In this document: positions 10,501-22,971 of the stretch, one piece after another | Numbering within the stretch: position 1 is the stretch's first letter | How the letters are laid out: the number at the start of each line of letters is the position of its first letter | Assembly: GCA_021234155.1 (NCBI GenBank) | Contig: JAJEKV010000163.1 | Span: 585,215 to 649,214, forward strand | Direction: 5' to 3' | Length of the DNA: 64,000 nucleotides | From: Isoetes taiwanensis | Taxonomy: Eukaryota > Streptophyta > Lycopodiopsida > Isoetales > Isoetaceae | Notes under the pieces: generated by a model | The model's database searches: none | Seen by the model: only the letters and a program-made list of their open reading frames with translations | Told to the model about the DNA's origin: nothing | Made by a program: the position numbers and the translations under genes

Positions 10501-12603
10501 TTAAACTAACCAAGACGGTCATGCTCCAATGAACCAGCATGGCTGTATGCATAAAGAACACTGACAAATGTAATTTTATTAGAGCTCACACCCTCTAGAA
10601 ACATTGGTTGTAGAAGTTGAAGGCATCAGTACCACATCCATGCTGTGCATATGCTACAATCATAGCAATCCATAAAATGATATTTCAGTCATTCATGCTA
10701 TAGAATAGCCTTCTCGATATGCAAAGACATCCACATTTTCATACAAGTTAACACAAATCTATATTCCGAAATTTTGGAGAATGGGATTTACCAAAAATCT
10801 ATATTTTTTGGCAAACTCGTGAACTACTATACCCTTTTCTATTGTACATGCATTAAGAAGAGTGATGAACGTGCAATACTTGGTCTTATTAGCTGGATCT
10901 GCATTCTATCAAATAATTATAGGGCTCCATAAAACTGTCCATTTTGAGAAGAGGCCGCCATCATTGCATTCCATACATATTAAAAAGTGCATTGCCTACA
11001 ACTATTCCTAATTTAGGTCCTTTAAAAATTCCACATGCATGAATCATTTTACCTTCTGCTAGATCTTTTGAACAACTCTGGAAAGTTATTCATTATGCTT
11101 ATTGGGCTCCCCTAAGCATGTATAAATACTGCAACATATTCAACTAACTTGGCAAGCTCAATCTAGATTTATTAAGACAAACAAGAAATAAATTGATTTT
11201 CAATCTGTGAATTTGGAGTACAAAAATCGGGATAAACGGTGGAGGATAAATGGCATAAACACGCACAAAGGGCACATAAGTGCCACATAAATGCCACTTG
11301 TGCACAGTAATTTGTGCCATTTATACCTACATCAGGAAAATATCAGGAGTTGCAGCCCACTGTCTGACACAATGTCTAGCAAACAACTTGGAAAATTGTG
11401 CCACTCAACATTAAGATATTGAAACTATCATATTTGTAAAGATTTCACTCTAAAGTATTATATCTATTTGATCCCTAAGAACACACAACCCCCTCGAGTA
11501 GCACAATAAGGCCATGCCTTAGAGTAATATGAAGTTTCTTGAATAGGTAATGGACAACAAGATCGGTTCGGGTTGCCCCACAAAGATCATCAAATTGTTT
11601 GCCATTAGTTTTGTTAGAGTCGTGAATGCTTTGAACACTAGCATACAACCCACAAAAATGATCTATCAACAAATTGTTTGGCACTAGTTTTGCTGGAGTT
11701 GTAATTGCCTGGAACACTAGTTATGCGAGGACAAAAGTTATGAAATGAAACTAACCATTCACAAGGACAAACTTGCAATATTCAGACTTAGGAATGGCTC
11801 AAAGCCTACAACTCAATCTGCATAAAAACAAGCTAAAGCTTAATACGAAATATTCAATTAGAGCACTGAAACATTTGTTTGGGCCAAAATATTAGACAAT
11901 GCAAAATCGGCCAATGCTTCAGAGCTTGAAAATTTCCAACGGATCCAGAATATACCTTTGCAAAGAAAGAGGTCGAAGAAGAAATTCCGCCACGATTAAG
12001 TAAACACCACGCTCCATAACGAACTTTCATTTTTTCCTCTATTTTTCATGTCCGTCATTGTAATCTAACGGTAGAAACATCATCTACATGCTAAAAAACC
12101 TACCTGGCTGCAACATGGATATCCTCAAAATGCATCGTACCCTGGACTTGCGTTTGTGCAAAAGTACTAAGACAAGAAAAGAGAAAAAAAGGGGGTGTGA
12201 CGTCATACATGCAAATTCAGAGTATCATAGATGTTTCATGAGTTGAAGAGAAGCTACTTTTCTTAATTGAAGATGCACACACACTATACATGATGAGACT
12301 TACAGTCACCCACTTCTCCCAACCAATAGTAGCCAGCAAGGACACCCCAACCCAAAGGCCTTACCACTGCGATGGTCATACAAGTTCACAGTCAATTGTG
12401 AAGTCATGATTCCCTTTAAGATTATAGTCAAGGATTGTCCATTTTGTAGCAATAAAAGAACTTCTATTGGAATTCCTATGATATTACACCATTAATAAAT
12501 CATGTAACATTATACCACTATCACATGCATGTAATTTCGACAACAAGCCATTTTAAGTTTTATAAAATTGAATTGAATGATTTTATCATCTACGAAAACC
12601 AAT

Positions 12604-12713
12604 CGGCCTTTGTGGACTTTTACCCCGCCCTATAAAGGGGAGTGCAAGACCACAACCCAAATCTTGCACTGCCAGAATCTTACACCCCCCTTAAAAGGGC
12701 ATAAAAGCCCATA
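12604..12713. mobile_element. Small foldback (MITE-like) sequence
   Basis: Two arms of about 45 bases (GCCTTTGTGGACTTTTACCC..., and the complement of ...AAAAGCCCATAGAGGC) are imperfect inverted repeats closing on a short centre. Both arms include AAGGGG and TGCAAGA-type blocks. No clear target duplication is seen. Confidence 0.4.
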
Positions 12714-13116
12714 GAGGCATTTTATACAATACATATACAAAGCAATATATGACTAAGAACACAAATTGTCCATATAAGTGTTGGAAACATGAAAGGTTCA
12801 TCTACTCCAGATGTTGTTGGATGCTAAGCCAACTTTTATGTTTATAAAGAGCCAAATAATGCTTTCCAATTTTACAGCTTTGTACGATTATACATAGCCT
12901 AACCTCCTTTTCTCTGTCTTTTGTGCATGCATTCCATGCGACAAGTTCCTCCCAGAATTTTCTTCTATAGAGGACAGTCTAAATGCATAGCATTTGAATC
13001 AACACATAGTTGATTACTCTCTTTACAAACTCATCTTGCTGGACATTATCTTTTTGTCATATAATGTCTCAATTGCAGGACTGATTTGAGCCCTGATATA
13101 CAGTATTTACAACCTA

Positions 13117-16100
13117 TTACCCATTTGCTTTTTGAGTTCTAGATTGAATTGAAGCAGACATGAGTCTCAACTCGCTTGCTATTTCTGAAAATGATGGTCT
13201 AGCTTTTGGATCTGTCGACCAACATCGTTCCATCAAAGATTTCCAAGATGGTTCACACCATGCTGGTACAAGCGGACGTAATTTGCCACTGACAAGACCA
13301 CCTACAAGCTGGACTTCAGGCACATTTACTCGAAGAAGAGCAAATTGAGAGAAAACAAAACAAAGAGCAGGAGGAGCAGATTTAGTGGGGAAGGAAAAGG
13401 AATTAAGGAAACGAACAAACTGGCTCACCTATCACAGCACCTTGATGCATATCAGCATAGGGTTCTTCACCAGTAAGAAGCTCCCACATCATTATCCCAA
13501 AAGAGAAAACGTCAACCTGAAAGTGCAAAGTTGGTCATCAATAGGAAATTTAAGGAAATCATCATTAAGCAACAAATCTATCATTCTATGCAAGGATAAA
13601 TAAGCAAAAAGGAAAAAGCAGGGGCCAAATGAGCTTCTATCAACCATTTCAATCTTCATGGCCCAATTCAATATTACACACAACACGAAAATTCTTCAAT
13701 GATAAATGGATACATTCACTGGCATAAAATTTGCTCTTACAATCAAAAATTTCTTATTCTTTCTTCCCAATGTTAAGATATCAGATAAATTTTATTATCT
13801 TTTAAATACATCCGAACCTTTACTATCATTCAAAGTGGCAGTAATAAAAATTGAGAGACCTGCAACATTGCATCTCTTAATAATCTGGCAAAGTGTTATT
13901 GTTCCCATGTCTAACAATTTTATAAGTATATGCCTAAAATGGATTACATAGGCTTGAGCTTCTTCAGTTTAAGATAATAATTCAGGATGAAGTTTTGTGG
14001 AGATCTAGGAGTGATCACTAAGAAACCCGATGGGAAAATAACAACAGCTTAGCAAACGAAAAATAGATTTCTTCATTCGAAAAGCCTGCCAGATCAAAAA
14101 ATAACAAAATACCTTCTCAGTGACCATGCTATTGGGACTCAATAACTCGGCGCCATCCATGGCAGTGTCCCTCGAAGCGCCACCAGAAACCATTGTTTTA
14201 TGTTTAACTTTTGACAGACCAAGATCTGCAACCTGTGGTCCAGGGCCAAATTAAGAAATGACTACTCCCAGAGACATGTGCGAGTAAATAATGAACGGAC
14301 CTTACAAACGGGACGCTGAGGGTCTCTCATGTTGACGAGCAAGTTTTCACACTTTAAATCGAAATGGACAATGTTCTTTCCATGTAAATATTCCATTCCA
14401 AAGGCTGCATCCATTGCAATCAGCAAACGTTTTCGCCGATCAATTGTCCTGTCCATAATATTAATCCGGATAATTAGCATCATGTTAAAAGTACCTTGGT
14501 ATTTAGTAGACCTATTATCTCCAGAAAAGATTACCGCTTTCACATATTCTAAGTGATATATTGAAGGCCAATTCAAGTTCACAAACTGCACTAAGGAACC
14601 AGGCTATATGCATGCTAAAGGTAGAAACCAACTTCCCACCTGTCCTTCCTTTGCAAAACTTGTTTGAGAGACCCATTCACCATGTATTCTGTCACAGTTG
14701 CAAGCGTCCCACCAGGGCCATCAGGAGCTACTCCATAAAATGCCACCACATTTGGATGATGCAACTGAGCTAACAAATAAGCTTCCTTCCAGAAATCTGC
14801 TATCTGGACCAAGAAAGGATAGAATATTCATTCAGAACCTCCCCGCAGCATGAATAATCATTCCACATATTCCTTACAAGACGTTCACGCTCCGATGGAC
14901 GCCCATCAAAACAGCTTGACTTTATTCTTTTTATGGCAACATCTGAGCCCCTCCACTTCCCATAATACACAGTGCCATATGTCCCAGAACCCAATGCTTT
15001 AATTTCTTCAAGGTCAGCATTTTTTATAATCTGAGACGTCATGTGAGTAGGTATATGAGAAGGGAATGTTGCATGCAAGAATATCAATCACAGAAAAACA
15101 TACCTGAAAACCGTGAGCAATAGCTTCTGCCTCTGTAACTGCAGAGGGAATCTCCAAGTTGTTTTCAATAATAGTACTGGCCATGGTAGGAACCTGACAA
15201 AAACAAGATGTACTTATACTCCACCACAAGGGACATCATAAGAATAAACAGCAAAACCTGTTATCATACCTGAGCATCTCCACCACCTTTGGTCTGGTTA
15301 TCTTCAATTGTTTTGACAACCTTCCCTTGATCTGCTCCCTTCTCATCTGAATTTACGATAACAGATGCATGCTTTCCTTCTGATGGGATAGCTGAGTGCA
15401 CATTGAAGTCTGAGATCACATTATCCTGAAGGTCCTTATCATCTGTCTCCGCAGCAAAGGTATTCATGTGGCCCAAGGGCTCTCCATTCAAACTACTGTT
15501 TGCAGCGACAGAAGCATTATTAGTTATTGATAATTTGCCCATGTTCGGCGCCAAGGAGCCATTACTTGAGGGTGTTATATTTAAGGAACTTGTCACATGC
15601 ACATCACATGTTTCCACCTTTCTATCTGTTGCCCCAATTTCAGTTTCTAGCTGCACATCCCCACTAGCTTCTACAACTGGTGTGGAGGTTGTGTAATTTA
15701 GATCATTAGTGCTCTTAGCTGATTGCATAATGCAGATGCTCGTATCCTTTGTAACCATGGAATTTGAGCAAAGTTTTCCCACTAAAGAATCATCACATGT
15801 CCTTTCAGATATCATTGAATGGGTGTCCTCCTTAACTAAGCCCTTATCTCTCTCAATCAATCCAGATGCAAGATCACATGGCGCTAGATCCCCTACTTCC
15901 GAAGCTGATTCTTCCATTTTAGGTATCTTACAGCCCTCAAGCTCAGCAGTCTTATCCACTCTGGCCTCACTTGGTAATATGGTTTCTTGATGAGAGATAG
16001 AAGACCCAAATATCATACCTTTGTTCAATTCTACTCCTGGTCTCGGCATGACAGAAGCCTCACTTGACCTTTCTAATGATTGTTTTAATGGAGGTAACGT

Positions 16101-18352
16101 GTGCACTACATGATTATATGAGCCATCTGAAGCCCTTGGTGATACCGATGTTTGGCCACGAGGATGACCAACCAAATATTCATTCTGTTGCATCCTTGTG
16201 TTCTGGTCTCTTGGTGAAAAATAGATGCACGATCCATGACTAATGTCACAAACAGAATCATTATGGCACCCTGCATGTTCAAATGGAGAAGAAATTGGCC
16301 TGTCCGTAGCTTCCCTTAATGCTTGCATTTGAGACTGGCAATCATTATATTCCTTTGTGGGTTCCATTATCATATCATTACCCCCAGAAACTAAATTTTT
16401 AGTTCCACTTCCGTGCACGGTCTTGTATGAAATAGGCATTTCTGAAAATGCGGTAAACGGTAAACAAAATCAGCCTGTAAATAAAATGTTGTACAAACAT
16501 GCTAAGAGAGAAGTACCTTGCACCACTTCTACATTACATGCATTGGGTAGCTCCCTATGCCGTGATAAAGCATTCTCTGTTCGGAAATAGCTGCTCGTTG
16601 GCTGCATTGGCATCATGCAGTGGCTACAATCATGAAACGCCCTACCATGGTGTATCTCACTCCTTGGTCTAGCACTCATCAATGGATTTGTTGCAAAGAC
16701 CTGCTGCTGCTGCATTACAGGACACGCGCCATGATGTGAAGTCTCTGATAAAACGTGATATGGTGTTGTGGATGGACCTGTTTGGCATGCATGAGATGCT
16801 ATAGCAGCGTGATGCAGATCACAGCTTACTGATGGGACTTCTGACAATACCTTCTGGTGCTGTATGAATCCGCCCACATGATTTCCTTGATAAGTTGATA
16901 ATTGGCATTGTCCCTCAACTGCCCACAATACTCTATTGGATAGGGCAGGCGGACTCTGTGCCAAAGAAGGATGAAGCTGTGGTTCAATGCATGATACATC
17001 CAAACAGCTTGAACCCAATCCGATCCCATGTACTGGCCTTGCTCTTATAGCTCCGCATTCTCTGCCTTGTCCTTGTAAAGGAACCATGTTAAACAGCTCC
17101 TCAGAAGTCGTAGGATCATTGGTACCTGGGAATGAAGAGTTTGCACAACCATATTGACAACACAAAGCTCTATGTGCAAGAGAATCATCCTTCTGATAGA
17201 CACTTTCATCACTAAAAGACTGGTCATGCCATGGGAGAAGATCTGCAGCAATGTGATCCTGCGTATTAGGGCCTAACAAGTATGGGACTGGCTTCAAATT
17301 ATGCAGATCACGTCCCCAGTCTTCAGGAAAAACATATTTGGGATATGATACTTGGGACATGATACCACTTGAAAGGAGGGAGCTTGGCGGAAGTACGTTT
17401 AACCCCACTTTGAGTTCTGCAGTTGCATTTCGAGTATGTTTTGTAAAAACCACATCAGGAATTTCATTAACAGCATCAACGAATTGTTGTTCAGAGTGTT
17501 TGGAACTCTCAAGGGTGTCATAAAATTCTTTTGGTTCATGTTCACTTGCAGCTGCAAAAAACAAGAATATACGAAGCCTTGCAGACCCATCTTTACTAAC
17601 TTCTAGTCTATCATACTCTTCCATCATGTTCTCAACATCTTCGTCTGTTGTCACAGATACTAATGAATCAAGGTCTTCCTCTGGCAGCTGATACTTCACA
17701 ATAAGAGGTTGCTCACAAAGATCTAGCATTTTGTTCCTGAGATCCATATATTTAATGTTCCGATTTACATTTATAATCCTGGTATCACCTCCTACATACC
17801 TGAGTTTTCCATCAGATGGCCTAGGCAAAATCTTACCCCCAAAACTGCACATAAGCCTAATTTTACAACATGAAATTGCTTCAAATGACTCCTGTGTATA
17901 ACCAGACACCACTGAGCTAGTTTCTAGCGCATGGCTTGTGATGCTACCTGCACAAAAAGGTCAATCAAAGGTACAGTTCACATAACCAAATAATAACTTA
18001 AAATACCTTCGTCCGAAGCGTTTCCTGAAGCTTGGTATAAGACCGTGCTTGCGTTCGAGGGAGCTTCTTGTACGATATTGAAGCCTAGGTCATTATCAAC
18101 CGGGCATAACACAGAGCTGACCAATTGTATATCTTCTTTTGGCTGAATGGAATCTAGATCCTGAGCAGGCAATAACATGCTTGTTGTTTCTAAATGAACA
18201 TCCTCTCTTGGTGAATACAAAATCAAAGGGTTCAATGGGCTATCTAAATATGAGCTTCCAATTAGTGCAACAGGATCAGGACGTGAAATGTAAGGCCAAG
18301 TTACCGGAATATTACTTGCCACCTCGGGATCAGCACGAGCAATTTGATCCAT
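13117..18352 (-). CDS. PB1-domain Raf-like protein kinase (plant group B4 type), 10 exons
   Basis: Predicted CDS, complement of 13117-13301, 13429-13516, 14113-14232, 14301-14448, 14640-14803, 14878-15030, 15104-15193, 15270-16441, 16517-17947, 18007-18352. All introns are GT-AG, most 59-191 bases, one 596; phases agree and give 1298 residues. Residues 144-245 form a PB1 domain ([20 protein letters not shown], acidic loop [16 protein letters not shown]). About 245-1010 is probably disordered. The kinase domain is about 1020-1285: Gly loop [17 protein letters not shown] lysine 1047, HFDLK catalytic loop (D1149), ADLGLSK (D1171) and [20 protein letters not shown]. Related plant Raf-like MAPKKKs act in cytosolic stress and osmotic signalling. 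HFDLK and DLG are normal for the group. The activation segment is not: residues 1187-1196 are out of frame with the family consensus. MDQIAR was chosen as start; an in-frame extension to 18481 is open. Confidence 0.9.
14147..14180 (-). other. Double compensating frameshift in kinase activation segment
   Basis: The family motif here is [15 protein letters not shown]. The gene reads [15 protein letters not shown]. Shifting the frame by one base inside the segment recovers RGTLPWMAP exactly, so one base appears inserted near 14174-14178 and one lost near 14146-14150. As written, the P+1 loop and APE motif are lost while the rest of the kinase stays in frame. Confidence 0.8.
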
Positions 18353-18605
18353 AGCTATGCTTTTACGAATTGTTGGGCTGCTAAACGAAAGGAAGATGAT
18401 GGTATAAATGCCATGAAAACGCTGCTTACAATACAAGCTCGACAACACCGACCGAAATGCAAGAACTTGCTTCCCGCCCACGAATTTTTCCTACCGTTAG
18501 CAAATACAGGTGTCGATTTCAGACGCAAACCCAAACACCATCCCCCGCCATCAATTTATCTAGCACCAGCTCAATTTGAAATAATTTGCGGGTGCGCGAA
18601 GCCCT
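18353..18605 (-). promoter_or_regulatory. Probable 5' UTR and proximal promoter of the kinase
   Basis: This is the sequence directly upstream of the chosen ATG. It stays open in the kinase frame up to 18481, which is compatible with either a 5' UTR or an N-terminal extension. I see no confident TATA box. Confidence 0.35.
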
Positions 18606-19740
18606 AATTCTGATCATAATTTAGACATGTCTGTATACATCAAACCTGAAGGTTTGCTTGATTGTAGTCATCCAAATCCGAAGGTGAAAAGTTGCAAAAA
18701 TAAAATAATTATATTAACTTATAATAATAAAATATAATTAATAGTATTTTAAATAATAAATAATAACATCATATGTTATTATCCGCCCGTACGAGTCTAC
18801 CATATTTAAGGGAAGATTTTGTTTAAGGCTGACACGTGGACCTGGGCTTCAGATTTGGGAATACAAGCTTGGCCAAGGTGACCTAGCAAAGTTAATCCCA
18901 TTCTCTCATTCGATTGTAAGAGGTCTGAAAACCTGCATTGCAATACATGCAATCGAAGGGATTCCGAAGCATATGGTGGTAAAAAGTGGTGCATATTTTT
19001 CTTGATTTAAGTTAAAACTCTTGAATGGTCAGGAATTGCAGTGTATGTTTCCTAAAGTAGACATTAAGGCATTGATAATTCTTGGGCATTATATGTACTG
19101 AAAAAGAGCAATGAGTAATAAGGCATAGGAAGGTTAGGGTCTTGTGATACAACAAGGCCCTTCTCTCCTTGTTGTCATCAAAAGATTATCACAACCCATC
19201 TGACCTACAGTAGGAGGCAGGATTTTTTATTAACATTTGGATGCAGATAAGCAACATGGACGGGGACCTAGGCAAAGCAAGATACAAGGGTTAACAAGGT
19301 GTTGTGCACAGAGGGTTGCCCTCCATGGCTGGAGGGTGAAGTGGCTTAAATGATACTTCAAAGTCATGTTTTACAATCAATCAAAATTGCTACTTCAAAA
19401 CAATAGAGTACTTGATACTATGACTTTATGAAGATTGGCCTAAAGAGATCTTTGGTGCTCGGCATGGAACAAGGATGGCAGAAGGATAAGGACAAGTCTA
19501 ATACAGGAGAGAATGGAAATACATGTTTTATGAGCATAGAAATGAGAGAACTCCTTCAAGACCTCTGATCGGTTTTTTGTCACGGAGGGCTTCAAACATC
19601 TGAGGAGCAGGTTTTGTAGAGGAATAAAACTTTGACGCATAGCCTAACTCCAAACCTCGCAAGAAAAAGTAAAACCCAATAATCGCGGACTCGAAAAATG
19701 CAAGGTCTACGCAACGCACAAACCAAGAATCCTCTGTCTC
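18606..19740. other. Intergenic, no gene recognised
   Basis: It includes a strongly AT-rich stretch (about 18700-18785, AATAATAAAATATAATTAATAG type). The rest has no recognisable coding sequence. Confidence 0.55.
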
Positions 19741-19756
19741 TATAGCTAAATGAAGA

Positions 19757-19816
19757 TCTCTCTCTCACTCCCTCCCTCCCTCTCCCCTCTCCTCCCCCTC
19801 TTCCTCTCTCTCTCGG
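19757..19816. repeat. CT/CCCT-rich simple repeat
   Basis: A polypyrimidine stretch of TCTC, CTCCCTCC and CCTCTT units about 60 bases long. Confidence 0.85.
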
Positions 19817-19979
19817 GCAACCGGAGGGTGGCTGTGGGAAGATATTTGTTGTGTGAAGGCTCTTGTGCGACTATGATGGCAAAAAAAAGAAGTTGGATAA
19901 ACTTGGCGGCTCTAAGATTGGTTGTGCCACTGCTGCTGATGTCGACAAGAAATGATTTTTTTAAGGAAACCTAATATGG

Positions 19980-21679
19980 CCGATTCCAAAGAAAAAAAAA
20001 TTGATGTGGGGGCATCGGATGGGCGGGACTACGATCTTTGAGCTCTGTGATTCCATCAACTCTGAAGCATTCGATTCAAAGGAAGAGGTGGTCTGCAGAG
20101 ATAGAAACAAAAAAAGGAGGAGAGGTTGTCACAAAGATAGAAACGAAAAAAGGAGGAGAGGCTGCGGGATCAGGAGATGTCGTGCCTGCATTCGTGGCTC
20201 TTAACACCTCTCTTTGCTGATTTTCGCCTGCTGATAAACAAAAAGGAGAGTATCAGATACCATATTATGAACTCTGAAATAGCAGGAGCTATCAGAGATA
20301 CGAAGTCTGAAATAACAGGAGTTATCAGAGATAATTCACATCTGTCAATAGGAGGAGTTACCAGAGACGATCTACAACTGGCAGCAGGGCAAATGCGACA
20401 AGCAATGGAACAATCGATGCTGACAATGAAAATGGCAATGGAATTCTCTGTGCAAGTTATGGTGAATGATCTCAAATCCTTTCTTATTGCTCAAGTTCAG
20501 ATAGAGATGATAAATGTAAAAATCAACTGACGCAAGAAGTGGATCACTTTAAGAGGAGCATGAAAGAAGAATTTGAGTTGTTTGAGATAGGATTTAGTGC
20601 CTCAGGGGAGCAATCTGGTGACATCTATAGCGGAGATAAGGAAAAAGGAGATAAGGAAAGTGATATGGCAGATGTAAAATCGCAGCTTATAGCTTATATT
20701 GAGGAACAAGAAAATAAGGAAAAAGCTTTGCATATTAGAATTATGGGTCGTGGAAAGGTTGTAGTTAATGAAGGAATCGCTAGGTATTTGACACCACCAG
20801 GATACTATGCTGGAAGATAAATAGCTTAAATGCAACAAAAGTAGAAATGATGGGAGATATTTTAGAGCATGTAGATTTAGTTTTTTTCCTGAAGACATGT
20901 GAGAATGAAGAACATGGGGCTATAGATATAACATGATTTGATTTGGTATACTCTATATGGAACTATAAGCATTAGAGATTGAAAGGCCACGGTGGCATTG
21001 CATGTTATGTGAGACAAGAAATGAAACATATGGTGGAGTGGGTACAGGGAATTAGGTCTAAGCAATATATTTGGGCTGAAATACCTGGGCAAGCAGGAAA
21101 GATTTTTATAGCAGGTTGCTACTTTCCACCACGTGAATCCCCAGTTTATAACGGGGGAGTGCTGGACAGAGATGATCCATTTTTTAATTTAGAGCAAGAT
21201 GTGCTTAAATTGCTGCCTCATGGTGAAACACTCCTTGTAAGAGATTTTAAAGGTCGTATTGGGAACAACAGACAAGCAGCAATTGCTAGTGCTGATGATG
21301 AGCCAATATGGCTAGAAATGATTGATGCTGATGAACTAATGCAATGCGGGCGGAGTAGAGTTTCTGCGGATAAAATAAAATGGCCTACGCCTCAATGTAA
21401 TCATCTTTTGAATATGTGCACATGTTTGGACCTGGTAATTTATAATGGTATAAATAGGTTTCCAAATTCAGGGAAACTCACATGCAGAGGTGCTAGTGTG
21501 GTGGATTTGATGATAGCGCGGCCACAGTTTGTGGAACAGGTTGTAAGCTTTGAGATTGCTGATGAAAGACCTAAGTCTGATCATGCATGATCTTTATTTC
21601 TTTCTTAGTAGGCCGATATGATATGATATTGAACTATGATCGATTGCTTTAGAATTGTCATGCGTTTTATAAGGCGAAT
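19980..21679 (+). mobile_element. LINE C, 5' part (ORF1 and endonuclease)
   Basis: Plus-strand non-LTR retrotransposon, left fragment. Frames at about 20001-20530 and 20539-20820 resemble an ORF1: a charged, probably coiled-coil region, then ENKEKALHIRIMG, reminiscent of the RRM-like start of L1-type ORF1 proteins. ORF2 starts near 20979 with an apurinic/exonuclease-endonuclease-phosphatase domain: GHGGIACYVR, IFIAGCYFPPRE, LVRDFKGRIGN and PKSDHA at 21580. The usual GDFNARIG motif reads RDFKGRIG, so the catalytic Asn is replaced by Lys and the copy is probably inactive. No RT follows. Sequence stops at the (ACA)n tract at 21680. The matching downstream part appears at about 32696-33481, so this copy seems split by another LINE. 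Confidence 0.7.
20979..21590 (+). pseudogene. LINE C apurinic-type endonuclease domain
   Basis: About 204 codons open. Motifs run in order: GGIACYVR (start of domain), YFPPRES, a damaged VGDFNAR site (LVRDFKGRIGN), a D.M central part (VVDLMIARP) and the terminal SDH. The stop directly follows SDHA. Confidence 0.75.

Positions 21680-21747
<68 letters not shown>
21680..21747. repeat. (ACA)n microsatellite, probable 3' tail of LINE B
   Basis: About 22 ACA units. Read on the minus strand it is (TTG)n directly after the 3' end of a minus-strand LINE, as in elements that end in short tandem repeats rather than poly(A). It also marks the point where LINE C stops. Confidence 0.85.
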
Positions 21748-21748
<1 letters not shown>

Positions 21749-22945
21749 AATAAATTCAATGCCCTCTGGGGCCTTGAAGGCCATGGAGCCTGAATACACT
21801 GTTATCTTTTACAATTTCAATATGAATGTACAATGCTCTTCTCTTTGCTTTTATATATGAACCTATTTTAACCAAATCTAAAGTAAATAGAGATAAAAAT
21901 TCTCCACATGGATACGAAATTATCCCCGATAGCCTTATATCAAAGTCAGCATAGAAAAAACATGATCTTCATCCTCAATGTTGTTTGTGTTGCAGAGTTT
22001 ACAAAGCCGATTTTCTGCTGGAATCTTGGACCGCCTACTGTTTCACACTCTAACACGTGAGAGGCAATTCCGATATCTTGCTATAATTTGCCCTGAGCCT
22101 CTTGGCATGTTTGTGGAGAGATACATTTGGTCACCATAATGTTCCATCGATTGTGATAGCCTATAGTGTGACATCCGCTCCCTTGTTTTGCCCATATGAC
22201 TGGATTGCAAGCCGCTCTTGCCATTGCTCGAGTCTCCTCCTTGTCTACTGGCTAGTTCGCCTCTGTCACTCCCCAACGGCTTGCCCATTCTTTCATATCA
22301 TGAAACCACCCCTGATTGGTTGATGCCAATAAAGCTTGATGTGATAACCTGTTGTTTGGCTGCCCTCGAACTCTATTGACAAAACTAATTGTCTGATAGA
22401 GAGCTTATAATTCAAGAGGAAATATTCTCGTCTTGGCCAGCATTATTGCATATGGTATGGTATTCTTAATACCCAGCTCTCCACAGAAGAAGAGCTTCTG
22501 GACTAATTCAATCTGTCCCCATCGCTTGTGCGAAATACTGGGCCCCCAAACGGGTGGGCCATACAAAATCACTGTCTGAACCAAGGTTTTATACAAGTGT
22601 TTCTTCAGTTGCCAGTCATTGAGGAACAATCTTGAGCACTTTGAAAGCATGGCATATAAAACGGATTTCCCTCCTGTTACCCGCCTTCTTATGCACTTCT
22701 TCCAGCTATATTTAGAAGCAAAATCAATGCCTAAGTATTTGAAACATTCCAATTGTCTCGATCTCTTGTCCCTTATATTGAAAACTTGGCCTGTCCCCTG
22801 GTTCCAAAAACCATGACTTTTGTCTTTGCCACATTCACTCTCATTTGTTTCTTTGTACAAAATTGTTTCCAACTGTCTAAATGAGCTTAAACTGCTTTCT
22901 TATTAGCTAGTAAAACCACATCATCCGCATATAATAACAATTGTA
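21748..22945 (-). mobile_element. LINE B, 3' part (RT active site to 3' tail)
   Basis: Minus-strand LINE fragment. At its upstream edge (22920-22940) it encodes IQLLLYADDVVLLANKK, an intact RT active-site box. The thumb region follows (CFKYLGIDF, TLVQTVILYGPPVWGPS at 22405-22872). Near 21945-22010 is a C-terminal zinc-knuckle-like RLCKLCNTNNIEDEDHVF. The 3' end runs into (TTG)n. The part encoding the endonuclease and first half of RT is at 30846-32695, in the right order and orientation, with LINE A between. Confidence 0.75.
22405..22872 (-). pseudogene. LINE B RT thumb / connection region
   Basis: An open frame of about 155 codons downstream of the YADD box, containing FKYLGIDFASKYSWKKCIRR and LYKTLVQTVILYGPPVWG, typical of the region after the LINE RT palm. 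A frameshift separates it from the YADD frame. Confidence 0.75.
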
Positions 22946-22971
22946 TGAATAGAATAGAATAGAATAGAATA
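22946..22971. repeat. (GAATA)n microsatellite, probable 3' tail of LINE A
   Basis: Five AGAAT/GAATA units. On the minus strand they read (TATTC)n at the end of LINE A and abut the interrupted LINE B coding sequence. Confidence 0.8.

Larger units (their letters stand above)
6951..13116. other. Gene-poor intergenic region downstream of the kinase
   Basis: About 6.2 kb, AT-rich, with no reading frame of recognisable family on either strand. It contains small repeats: a doubled palindrome at 7505-7565, a two-unit duplication at about 8225-8310 (AATAACTTACTAGTC.AATTCATCC type) and a foldback sequence at about 12604-12713. The part nearest 13116 should include the kinase 3' UTR. Confidence 0.55.

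Noticed and set aside
18353-18481. The upstream in-frame ATG at 18481 as the kinase start
   Set aside because: The extra 43 residues are not PB1-kinase-like, and MDQ at 18352 gives a more natural N-terminus; kept only as an alternative.
21600-21860. Poly-Thr or poly-Val proteins at the (ACA)n tract
   Set aside because: They are translations of the microsatellite.
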